From CAYVDH01 sp964450355 (GTDB lineage: Bacteria > Bacteroidota > Bacteroidia > NS11-12g > UBA955), in assembly GCA_964450355.1 (NCBI GenBank), contig CAYVDH010000034.1, positions 1-23,546 of the forward strand: a DNA stretch of 23,546 nucleotides, in the 5' to 3' direction. Numbering within the stretch: the stretch's first letter is position 1; each line of letters starts with the position of its first letter. The position numbers and the translations under genes are program-made. Below, piece after piece: positions 1 through 6,171 of the stretch. A model generated the notes under the pieces. That model was not told where the DNA came from and did no database searches. It saw only the letters and a program-made list of their open reading frames with translations.

Positions 1-1
1 A

Positions 2-982
2 TTAAGAGCTCAAAATCCAATTGATGTTGCAGAAACAACTTTGAAGATTAGTGGATTAGGAAGTCAAGAAGTATTTTATTATGGATTTGCTGAGGGGGAT
101 GAATTAATTTTCAATTATGAAGAAATAAATGGCAAAGAATTAAAAGAAATAGAAATTATAGAATTACCTTCATCTTCAAAATTTATGGATTACAAATCCA
201 TTAAAATTGAAAATAAGAAAATTAATGTAACTCGAACAGGGATTTATAAATTTAGATTATATAATTCGGCTGTTAGTGGAAGGATATGTAAAATTAAAAT
301 TCAAAGAATGCCAGCTAATGAAACAACTAAGAATTTTAATACATCAGTTTATTGGAAATCAATATTTGATACGACCTACATCCCAAAAGAAGAAATATAT
401 TTAGTAAAAAGTGATACAATAGCACAAGATATATATTCTTCAAATCCTCAAATTTCTTCTTCTAATGCTCTTAATGGCAATAAGAACAATCAGGTAGTAG
501 ATTTTGTAATTCCTGAAAACACAATTTCGTGGAGTTTTTATCTAGGCACTGGAAATGAAAGTAAACAAGAATATGAAAGGGCTAGGGCAGATTTTACTTT
601 AAATGCATCAAAATCTATTTCAAAAATACCTGGTTATGGACCAATGGCAGCACTGGCACTAACTGGTTTTTCTTATTTCAATAAAATACAAGGTGAAGAT
701 AATGTCAAATACTGGTTTTTATCAGATGCTAATAGTGTTGAATTGTTTGAAAGTGGTGAAACATTTTATCAGTATAAGAAAGGAGATGTAATAAATGAAG
801 CCTCGCAAATGAAATCTCCTCTCAAAGGAAAAGTATATCTAGCATTATTAAATGATAATACTTTAGAACCTATAGTTGTAACAATAAAAGTAACAGCAAT
901 AATTGTTAATCAAGAATGGAAAACCAGAACTGTTAAAGAAATGAAAGTAGAACAAAAAGAAATACCGTATTTAAAACTTTAA
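2..982 (+). CDS. Conserved Bacteroidota exported protein, 5' end outside window
   Basis: The frame is open from the first complete codon of the window (position 2) to a TAA at 980-982. The TTG at position 41 is therefore not a believable start, and the gene is cut by the window edge. About 326 residues are visible. They begin with an Ala-Gln that looks like the end of a signal peptide (…LRAQNP), followed by a beta-rich region containing VFYYGFAEGD and LPSSSKFMDYK, a Gly/Ala-rich hydrophobic stretch (IPGYGPMAALALTG) and a beta-rich end (VVNQEW…). I recognise it as resembling a conserved hypothetical family of Bacteroidota with no assigned function. It converges tail to tail with the small THX-like gene, 21 nt away. 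An envelope location is inferred from the Ala-Gln cleavage-like site. Confidence 0.75.
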   Translation, partial: LRAQNPIDVAETTLKISGLGSQEVFYYGFAEGDELIFNYEEINGKELKEIEIIELPSSSKFMDYKSIKIENKKINVTRTGIYKFRLYNSAVSGRICKIKIQRMPANETTKNFNTSVYWKSIFDTTYIPKEEIYLVKSDTIAQDIYSSNPQISSSNALNGNKNNQVVDFVIPENTISWSFYLGTGNESKQEYERARADFTLNASKSISKIPGYGPMAALALTGFSYFNKIQGEDNVKYWFLSDANSVELFESGETFYQYKKGDVINEASQMKSPLKGKVYLALLNDNTLEPIVVTIKVTAIIVNQEWKTRTVKEMKVEQKEIPYLKL

Positions 983-1003
983 ACCAAAATTGTTTAGTAC
1001 TAT

Positions 1004-1183
1004 TCAGCTTTTTTTAACTTTTGGCGCAGCTGCCACATTAGATGCTTCTGGTGCTTTCTTTAATTTTGGTTTAGTCTCAGCTTTTGATTTATCTTTAGCT
1101 AAAGCAGATGGTATTGGTCTGCTTACACCGTAACTCCCTATGGTGATTTTGCTTTTTTTACTTCTTTTATCTCCTCTTCCCAT
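1004..1183 (-). CDS. Second copy of 30S ribosomal protein THX (diverged paralogue)
   Basis: A 59-residue ORF starts at the ATG on 1183-1181 and ends with TGA at 1006-1004. Its first 30 residues match the intact THX protein at 3237-3452 almost exactly: MGRGDKRSKK, then KITIGSYGVSRP and PSALAK. THX is a small basic protein that fits into the head of the 30S subunit; Bacteroidota forms carry a Lys/Ala-rich tail, seen here in shortened form. Two core positions have changed, Gly11 to Ser and Arg24 to Ile, and the tail is shorter (59 versus 71 residues). Just upstream on the same strand lies a dead fragment of nqrF, the same neighbour as the intact gene, so this copy arose by duplication of the nqrF-THX junction. 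The frame is unbroken, so it may still be made, but the core changes suggest relaxed selection. Confidence 0.8.
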   Translation of the reverse strand: MGRGDKRSKKSKITIGSYGVSRPIPSALAKDKSKAETKPKLKKAPEASNVAAAPKVKKS

Positions 1184-1222
1184 GATTTTATTATTTTAGA
1201 CTTTATTTATTGTATTTATAGT

Positions 1223-1336
1223 TTATCCTCCGAAATCATCAATTGCAACTTTGTATTTAGCTACTCTCTAATCATCGCGCATTTTTAACACAGCTTGCTT
1301 CATCATTGGTGGGCCACCGAAGTAAAATTCTATATC
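1223..1336 (-). pseudogene. Remnant of nqrF 3' end (last 37 codons)
   Basis: Read on the minus strand this stretch aligns without any indel to the last 37 codons plus stop of the intact nqrF at 3521-3634. It keeps the PPMM motif, QAVLKM and the C-terminal DDFGG. It is dead: Trp427 of the intact protein is replaced by a TAG stop, Cys411 by Gly and Cys424 by Arg, and nothing upstream of about 1337 resembles nqrF. It lies 39 nt upstream of the second THX gene, and the spacer is also partly similar to the spacer between intact nqrF and THX. It is the left-over of a partial duplication or of a rearranged second nqr locus. Confidence 0.85.
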
Positions 1337-1367
1337 TTAAGCTCAAAAATGAATAGTAAAAGTTCAA

Positions 1368-1415
1368 TTTGCGGAGAATAATTTTATTAAAGACCGCATT
1401 TTTGCGGAGAATAAT
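1368..1415. repeat. 15-bp direct repeat pair
   Basis: The 15-mer TTTGCGGAGAATAAT occurs at 1368-1382 and again, identically, at 1401-1415, a 33-bp period. The segment lies between the nqrF remnant and the Fic-type remnant. No function can be assigned; it may mark a junction or be part of a decayed low-complexity coding sequence. Confidence 0.6.
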
Positions 1416-1432
1416 GCCTGATTTTTTCTTAA

Positions 1433-1567
1433 GAATCACTATTGTCTTTGGCCAAATGCTCCACTGACACAGCTTTGCGAGACATAAAAGATTTAATAGA
1501 AAAAGGAATATTACAACAAGAGCAACAAGGTGGACGAAGTACAAATTATGAACTAATGGATTTTTGA
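1433..1567 (+). pseudogene. C-terminal winged-helix end of a Fic-type gene (remnant)
   Basis: This plus-strand frame runs from just after a TAA at 1430-1432 to a TGA at 1565-1567 and has no start codon of its own. It encodes LAKCSTDTALRDIKDLIEKG followed by ILQQ and a GGRSTNYEL ending. That pattern, a recognition helix, then DLxxKGIL, then a GGRSTxYxL wing strand, is the winged-helix tail typical of Fic/DUF4172 AMP-transferase proteins; RecG-like ATP-binding regulators end in a similar way and cannot be excluded. The catalytic Fic domain with its HPFxDGNGR motif is absent, so this is a truncated leftover. Confidence 0.6.
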
Positions 1568-1714
1568 AAAAAAGTTTTAATATTCAAAGTAAACACAGTG
1601 CCTAACCTAAATTTTAATGCTACAAATCCAATCCCATAAAATCGAATATAACTTTATTCTACAAAACGTTAATTTTATTTTCAATAATTTAACTTTATAA
1701 TCCAATAATAGCCA

Positions 1715-1722
1715 TATATTTG
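1715..1722 (+). promoter_or_regulatory. Candidate -7 box upstream of the waaA stump
   Basis: TATATTTG fits the Bacteroidota -7 consensus TAnnTTTG and lies 22 nt before the ATG at 1745. No clear -33 TTG is seen at the expected distance. If active it would transcribe both the waaA stump and the 112-aa gene behind it. Confidence 0.4.
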
Positions 1723-1744
1723 AGTGTAAAATTCAATTGTTTGA

Positions 1745-1885
1745 ATGAAGCTATTGTGCAACTTAAGCATTAAACTGTATCTCTTTCTTATTTACATTGC
1801 CTCTCCTTTTCATATTAAAGCTAAAAAGTGGATAGTAGGAAGAAGAAACTGGGAAAGTAAATTGTCAAATCAAATAAACTCATAA
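1745..1885 (+). pseudogene. N-terminal stump of KDO transferase (waaA/kdtA)
   Basis: The ATG at 1745 opens a 46-codon ORF ending with TAA at 1883-1885. It reads LSIKLYLFLIYIASPFHIKA, then KKWIVGRRNWESKL. This matches the conserved start of Bacteroidota 3-deoxy-D-manno-octulosonic acid transferase (WaaA/KdtA): an N-terminal membrane anchor, an ASPF-like turn, a KA..W motif and a GRxxW…L motif. A full enzyme has about 400 residues and continues with a donor/acceptor GT-B fold, all missing here. The break comes just after the WESKL helix. The stump ends only 3 nt before the next gene. It is probably a truncated copy from a recombination event; a functional short peptide is possible but has no support. 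Confidence 0.7.
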
Positions 1886-1888
1886 CAA

Positions 1889-2227
1889 ATGAAAACTCGT
1901 ATCATGTATATTGAATGTAAAAGTGGCGAAAACGACTTGATTGGTGCTGCTAGAATTGGAAGGGTCACCTTTTCAAAGACTGGAAAATCCATACACTACA
2001 ATGGTAAAACTTTTCAAACATTAAGTGGCAAAGGATTCAAAGCTAATTATTTCGATGTTGAAACTGGTGAACATTACTGGATTTCTGGTTGCAAAAAAGA
2101 TGGCAGCGACAGACTTTATGGAGAACGATTACCAATTCACATAGACGATGACGTTAGAGAAGAATATTGGACTGAAATTCGAGGGTTACCTAGCTATTCA
2201 GACAAAAAAATAATCAATGGAAAGTGA
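1889..2227 (+). CDS. Small conserved Bacteroidota protein of unknown function
   Basis: This is a 112-residue soluble protein with no signal peptide or membrane segment. It contains IGRVTFSKTGKSIHYNGKTF near residues 28-47, a GFKANYFDVETGEHYWISG block near residues 48-67, and an acidic C-terminal part ending in EYWTEIRGLP. I recognise it as resembling a small conserved protein of Bacteroidota and other bacteria; relatives are sometimes labelled as 1-deoxyxylulose-5-phosphate synthase, which cannot be right because the protein is far too short and has no thiamine-diphosphate motif. The Gly/aromatic-rich, beta-strand-like pattern suggests a small beta-rich fold. It follows the waaA stump by 3 nt and may be transcribed from the stump's promoter. 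Confidence 0.75.
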   Translation: MKTRIMYIECKSGENDLIGAARIGRVTFSKTGKSIHYNGKTFQTLSGKGFKANYFDVETGEHYWISGCKKDGSDRLYGERLPIHIDDDVREEYWTEIRGLPSYSDKKIINGK

Positions 2228-2279
2228 AATGCCAAAACTTCACTGCGGAGTAACAGCATCTTTCCCCTCATGAATACTT

Positions 2280-2298
2280 ATGCCTAAGTAAGAGGCAT
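2280..2298 (+). terminator. Weak hairpin downstream of the 112-aa gene
   Basis: ATGCCT (2280-2285) and AGGCAT (2293-2298) form a perfect 6-bp stem with a 7-nt loop, 53 nt after the stop codon. It is followed by only a short, broken T run, so it is a doubtful intrinsic terminator. Confidence 0.3.
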
Positions 2299-2490
2299 TT
2301 GTTAAAGACAAATTTAGGGTGTGTTTAAAGGACATTTTTTAAGTTAAAGTCTTCTATAAGCTTTGCGTGTTATAGCTTTAAAGCCTGTCAAAGTGAATTG
2401 ATTAAACAAGAGGTTTTTATTAGGCGATTTGCATTGAATTATTTATAAAATGGTTAAAACTATTGACCTTTCCCATATCGTTTATAATAG

Positions 2491-2510
2491 CCCACGGTTT
2501 AAACCGTGGG
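2491..2510. repeat. Perfect 20-bp palindrome
   Basis: CCCACGGTTTAAACCGTGGG is a fully self-complementary 20-mer in AT-rich surroundings, far from any ORF. Palindromes of this type occur as dispersed copies in many Bacteroidota genomes, which would make it a REP-like element, but copy number cannot be judged from one occurrence. Confidence 0.7.
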
Positions 2511-2566
2511 TTGTGAAAATCATAACCATTAATGTTGCATTTAAATTTAAATATACCCCATCAAAA

Positions 2567-2656
2567 CCCACTCCTACTCAGGCGTATACGCAGCCCTAGA
2601 GTGCGAAGCACGGGAGCAAAGCGTACCCAAAAGGGCGAGGAGATGCTGCCCTAAGA
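2567..2656. repeat. GC-rich non-coding block with palindrome and imperfect direct repeats
   Basis: About 90 nt are markedly richer in G+C than the rest of the window. The block contains the 10-bp palindrome GCGTATACGC at 2582-2591, a short hairpin GTGCGAAGCAC at 2601-2611, and an imperfect direct repeat, GCAGCCCTAGA at 2590-2600 versus GCTGCCCTAAGA at 2645-2656. The second repeat copy includes the stop codon of the membrane-protein gene at 2651. It looks like a dispersed repeat or the footprint of a mobile element rather than a gene. Confidence 0.45.
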
Positions 2657-3178
2657 TCTTTTCATTTTTTGTTGTATCCAAACAATTAAATGGATTATAA
2701 ATGCATAAATTATCGCAAATAATCCAAGGTAGTAAAAGGCACTTATATCTATTTGGAATCTTGTAGGCAGATATTCTCTATTTGATGATAAATAAATTTC
2801 AAAATAGGTTGCTGTAAGTGTGAGAACTAAGCACATAAAAACCATTAACACTTTAAATCTTCTTAGAAACAACATGGTGAATAATGGCAATATCCCTAGG
2901 CAAAACAATTTGACATAAAACACCTCATTAAATCGATTGTTCAAGGCATTGTAATATTCAAATTCGTTGTTATCAGGGACAGGCAAATTGAGTTTTAAAT
3001 ACAACCATGACACAATGAAAATTATACTTGCTAAAGCATGCAATAAGATGAATAGTTTATACAATGCCTCAAAGAAATTGGCCTTGTATTTTAACAAGTA
3101 ATTCAACAGCATAGTTAACACCATTGCCAATGATGAAATCAAAAAAAATAGTTCATAATCTACAATAACAAGTTGCAT
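2651..3178 (-). CDS. Integral membrane protein of unknown function, five predicted helices
   Basis: This 175-residue protein starts at ATG 3178 and has about five hydrophobic helices, near residues 9-29, 38-61, 88-105, 109-129 and 146-168. A polar, Asn-rich loop between helices 2 and 3 carries NNEFEYYNALNNRF, and the C-terminus is basic (QQKMKRS). I do not recognise the family and see no catalytic motif. It starts 8 nt beyond the terminator-like hairpin that ends the nqr-THX unit, so it is probably transcribed separately or by read-through. Its stop codon lies within the imperfect repeat that bounds the GC-rich block, so the original C-terminus may have been altered. Confidence 0.7.
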   Translation of the reverse strand: MQLVIVDYELFFLISSLAMVLTMLLNYLLKYKANFFEALYKLFILLHALASIIFIVSWLYLKLNLPVPDNNEFEYYNALNNRFNEVFYVKLFCLGILPLFTMLFLRRFKVLMVFMCLVLTLTATYFEIYLSSNREYLPTRFQIDISAFYYLGLFAIIYAFIIHLIVWIQQKMKRS

Positions 3179-3186
3179 TATATAAT

Positions 3187-3215
3187 AAAAAAAGGAACCC
3201 TCAATGGATTCCTTT
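3187..3215 (-). terminator. Intrinsic terminator of the nqr-THX unit
   Basis: On the minus strand AAAGGAA (from 3215) pairs with TTCCTTT (to 3191), a 7-bp stem that can be extended by GC pairs, and is followed directly by a run of seven T residues (3193-3187). It begins 22 nt after the THX stop codon, where the end of the operon is expected. Confidence 0.7.
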
Positions 3216-3236
3216 CAATATGAATTTTGAGTTTAA

Positions 3237-3452
3237 TTACTCAGCTTTTTTTGCTTTTGGTGCTTTTTTTGCTTTTGGTGCTGCTGCCTCAGTAGATACT
3301 TCAGCTTTAGCTGCTTTTTTTACTTTTGGTTTTGCCTCAGCTATTGATTTGTCTTTAGCAGCTTTGGCTAATGCTGATGGTCTTGGTCTGCTTACACCAT
3401 AACTCCCTATGGTGATTTTGCCTTTTTTACTTCTTTTATCTCCTCTTCCCAT
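3237..3452 (-). CDS. 30S ribosomal protein THX
   Basis: This 71-residue, very basic protein opens with MGRGDKRSKKGKITIGSYG, the signature of the THX family (26 residues in Thermus, related to plastid PSRP4). The family binds 16S rRNA in the 30S head. Residues 1-27 form the THX core, with the conserved RGKI/SYG/RPRP pattern intact. Residues 28-71 form a Lys/Ala/Pro-rich tail with repeated KAKKAPKA units, typical of Bacteroidota. It lies 68 nt downstream of nqrF on the same strand and ahead of the hairpin terminator, so it can be co-transcribed with nqr, although the AT-rich gap could hold its own promoter. A diverged second copy lies at 1004-1183. Confidence 0.85.
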   Translation of the reverse strand: MGRGDKRSKKGKITIGSYGVSRPRPSALAKAAKDKSIAEAKPKVKKAAKAEVSTEAAAPKAKKAPKAKKAE

Positions 3453-3520
3453 GATTTATTTATTTTAGATTTTTTATTTTTTCTATTGTTATTTTTTCAA
3501 TTTGATAACTTCAATTTTGA

Positions 3521-4846
3521 TTAACCTCCAAAGTCGTCAAATGATACATTCTCTTTAGGCACTCCCCAATCGTCACACATTTTTAGTACTGCTTGGTTCA
3601 TCATTGGTGGTCCACAGAAATAATATTCAATGTCTTCTGGTGCTTTGTGTTTGGTTAAATATTCATTGATTACAGCATTGTGTACAAAGCCAGTAAATCC
3701 ATCTCCGTTAGTATCGTTGATGTCGGCTTTATTTACCCAATTGTCTTCTGGCATTGGCTCACTTAAAACCACAAAGAATTTAAAGTTAGGGAATTCTTTT
3801 TCGATGGCTCTGAACTCATCGATGTAAAACAATTCTCTTTTGCTTCTACCACCATACCAAAAAGTCACTTTTCTATCGGTGGTTTTTAAAGTGTGGAACA
3901 AATGAAACAAGTGCGAACGCAATGGAGCCATACCTGCACCACCACCAACATACAACATTTCATTCTTAGTAGGTTTAATGAAGAATTCTCCATAAGGTCC
4001 AGAGACAGTTACTTTATCACCTGGTTTGCAATTGAAAATATAAGAAGAACATATTCCTGGGTTTACATCCATCCATTTGTTGTTTGTTCTGTCCCAAGGT
4101 GGCGTAGCTATACGAATGTTCAATTTTACAATATTACCTTCTGCAGGGTGGTTAGCCATTGAATAAGCTCTGAATATTGGTTCAGGATTTTTCATTTTCA
4201 AATCCCACAATTTAAATTTATCCCAATCTGGTTTGAATTTATCATCTCCAGCAGGATCACCCGGCAATGGTCTGATATCAAAATTTTTGTATTCAACTTC
4301 AGTAGCAGGCACATCTATTTGAATGTATCCACCTGCTTCAAAGTGCATGTTTTCACCTTCTGGTAATTTCACCACAAATTCTTTGATGAAAGATGCTACG
4401 TTGTAATTTGAAACCACTTCACATTCCCATTTTTTAATCCCAAATATTTCATCAGGAATTTGAACTTTCATGTTGGTTTTTACTTTCACTTGGCAACCTA
4501 ATCTCACCCCTTCTTTTTGTTGTTTGCGATTGATATGTCCTGTCTCAGTAGGAAGAATATCTCCACCACCCTCAGACACCACACATTTACACATGGCACA
4601 AGTTCCACCACCACCACAAGCTGATGGTAAAAATATTTTTTCGTTGGATAATGCAGACAATAAAGTTCCACCTGCTGGTACTTTAATTGTTTTTTCGCCA
4701 TTCAATAATATCTCAACATCTCCTTGTTGAACCAAATACTTGGCAGATACTTGTAACAATACCACCAATAATACAATGACTACGGTAAATATTAATGCTG
4801 AAAAAATTAATGCGGCTGTATCTATAGTTAATAAAGTATATAACAT
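3521..4846 (-). CDS. nqrF: Na+-translocating NADH:quinone reductase subunit F
   Basis: NqrF is the NADH-oxidising subunit of Na+-NQR; electrons pass from NADH through FAD and a [2Fe-2S] cluster into the membrane subunits. The 441 residues show an N-terminal membrane helix (about 10-32), a ferredoxin domain with cluster ligands Cys77, Cys83, Cys86 and Cys118 (spacing x5, x2, x31 as in the family), an FAD-binding RAYSMANHP motif at 227-235, an NAD-binding GGGAGMAPLRSH at 301-312 and CGPPMM at 411-416. It ends in FDDFGG, usual for NqrF. It is the last subunit gene of the nqrABCDEF operon, 12 nt after nqrE. The first stretch after the helix replaces the usual charged linker with a short QQGDVEI segment; otherwise the protein is standard. 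A dead copy of its last 37 codons lies at 1223-1336. Confidence 0.96.
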   Translation of the reverse strand: MLYTLLTIDTAALIFSALIFTVVIVLLVVLLQVSAKYLVQQGDVEILLNGEKTIKVPAGGTLLSALSNEKIFLPSACGGGGTCAMCKCVVSEGGGDILPTETGHINRKQQKEGVRLGCQVKVKTNMKVQIPDEIFGIKKWECEVVSNYNVASFIKEFVVKLPEGENMHFEAGGYIQIDVPATEVEYKNFDIRPLPGDPAGDDKFKPDWDKFKLWDLKMKNPEPIFRAYSMANHPAEGNIVKLNIRIATPPWDRTNNKWMDVNPGICSSYIFNCKPGDKVTVSGPYGEFFIKPTKNEMLYVGGGAGMAPLRSHLFHLFHTLKTTDRKVTFWYGGRSKRELFYIDEFRAIEKEFPNFKFFVVLSEPMPEDNWVNKADINDTNGDGFTGFVHNAVINEYLTKHKAPEDIEYYFCGPPMMNQAVLKMCDDWGVPKENVSFDDFGG

Positions 4847-4858
4847 GTTCTTATTTTT

Positions 4859-5482
4859 TTACATTTTGAAACCCATAAAACTTAAAAATCCAAAGGCCAT
4901 TAAACCTACAATAATGAAGGTAATTCCCAATCCTCTTAATGGAGCAGGTACTTCGCTGTATTTTAATTTCTCACGTATAGCGGCTAGAGCTACGATGGCA
5001 ATCATCCAACCTATGCCTGAACTCACTCCATATACTACAGATTCTGAAAAAGTATAATCTCTTTGTGACATGAATAATGCACCACCTAGAATTGAACAGT
5101 TTACAGCAATCAATGGCAAAAATATACCAAGGGAAGCGTATAATGAAGGGCTAAATTTCTCTACAGCCATCTCCGTTAATTGAGTAAATGCAGCAATAAC
5201 AGAAATGAATACGATGAAAATTAAGAAGCTAAAATCATATCCTGCATATTTTTCACCTAGCCATTTAAGAGCGCCAGGATTTAAAAAATAATTTTGAACT
5301 AACCAATTGATTGGAACAGTTAATCCCAATACAAATACAACAGCAATGCCTAAGCCAAATGCTGTTTTAACTTTTTTAGATACTGCCAAATAGGAACACA
5401 TGCCTAAAAAGACAGAAAATATCATGTTGTCAATAAAGATGGACTTTACTGCTAAATTGATCAATGAATTTGCTAATAACAT
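4859..5482 (-). CDS. nqrE: Na+-translocating NADH:quinone reductase subunit E
   Basis: NqrE is an integral membrane subunit of Na+-NQR with six helices. The 207 residues are of normal length, and the helices are clear, starting with residues 5-35. Cys29 (GMCSYLAV) and Cys129 (VNCSILGG) match the conserved cysteines that, with the pair in NqrD, hold the iron centre buried in the membrane between the two subunits. The gene starts at ATG 5482, 20 nt after nqrD. It is paralogous to nqrD, as in all nqr/rnf systems. Confidence 0.95.
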   Translation of the reverse strand: MLLANSLINLAVKSIFIDNMIFSVFLGMCSYLAVSKKVKTAFGLGIAVVFVLGLTVPINWLVQNYFLNPGALKWLGEKYAGYDFSFLIFIVFISVIAAFTQLTEMAVEKFSPSLYASLGIFLPLIAVNCSILGGALFMSQRDYTFSESVVYGVSSGIGWMIAIVALAAIREKLKYSEVPAPLRGLGITFIIVGLMAFGFLSFMGFKM

Positions 5483-5502
5483 AATGTAATTTTTTTATTT
5501 GT

Positions 5503-6168
5503 TTATTCTGCTTCTCTATATCCGTTGCGGGCTCTTTGTGCCCAAATTAATAATCCTACTATGATACAAGCACCTGCTGGAATCATCATTACTCCATTGT
5601 TGATGTAAGGGAATCCTATTTTTTCAAATATTTTCATACCGAAAATAGACCCAGAGCCTAATACTTCTCTAATGAAAGCAACAACCATTAATATCAAACC
5701 ATATCCTAATCCGTTTCCAATACCATCTAAGAAAGAAGGCCAAGGTTTGTTTGCCATGGCATAAGCTTCTAACCTTCCCATCACAATGCAATTGGTAATA
5801 ATCAATCCAACAAATACAGAAAGTTTCATTGAAATCTCATAAAAGTATGCTTTCAATACTTGGTCAACAATGATTACAAACAAAGATACAACGGCTAACT
5901 GAACAATAATTCGAATACGAGAAGGGATGGTGTTTCTCAACATCGAAATTAACAAGTTAGAAAAGGCTGTAACAAAGGTTAAGCCTAGGGTCATAAACAA
6001 GGCTGGTTCCATTTTCACAGTAACGGCCAATGCTGAGCAAACACCCAATATTTGAACTGTTACTGGATTATCACCATCCAATGGATCGGTTAATAATTTT
6101 CTGTTTTTTACAGAAAATAAACCTTCTGATTTTGGTTTTATTGAAGTTTCAACTTTTGTTGTACTCAT
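5503..6168 (-). CDS. nqrD: Na+-translocating NADH:quinone reductase subunit D
   Basis: NqrD is a six-helix membrane subunit of Na+-NQR, homologous to NqrE/RnfE. The 221 residues begin with a soluble N-terminus, then LLTDPLDGDNPVTVQILG, the family start. Cys44 (GVCSALAV) and Cys127 (TNCIVMGR) are the conserved iron-centre cysteines, and the typical LEAYAMANKPWPSFLDGIGN loop follows. It lies 3 nt after nqrC and 20 nt before nqrE. The N-terminus is about 15 residues longer than in proteobacterial versions; the ATG at 6168 is supported by the close spacing to nqrC. Confidence 0.95.
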   Translation of the reverse strand: MSTTKVETSIKPKSEGLFSVKNRKLLTDPLDGDNPVTVQILGVCSALAVTVKMEPALFMTLGLTFVTAFSNLLISMLRNTIPSRIRIIVQLAVVSLFVIIVDQVLKAYFYEISMKLSVFVGLIITNCIVMGRLEAYAMANKPWPSFLDGIGNGLGYGLILMVVAFIREVLGSGSIFGMKIFEKIGFPYINNGVMMIPAGACIIVGLLIWAQRARNGYREAE

Positions 6169-6171
6169 AAG

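Larger units (their letters stand above)
2228..2650. other. 423-nt intergenic region without a convincing gene
   Basis: No ORF here shows protein-like composition. The region holds a small hairpin at 2280-2298, a perfect palindrome at 2491-2510, and a GC-rich block at about 2567-2656, each listed separately. The remainder is AT-rich sequence in which I see no structure. Confidence 0.6.

Noticed and set aside
1272..1544. 90-aa minus-strand ORF
   Set aside because: It runs across the nqrF remnant, the 15-mer repeats and the Fic-type remnant in an opposing or shifted frame, and its hydrophobic composition fits none of them. It is a chance frame.
3220..3402. 60-aa plus-strand ORF rich in Ala and Phe
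   Set aside because: It is the antisense shadow of the Lys/Ala tail of THX.
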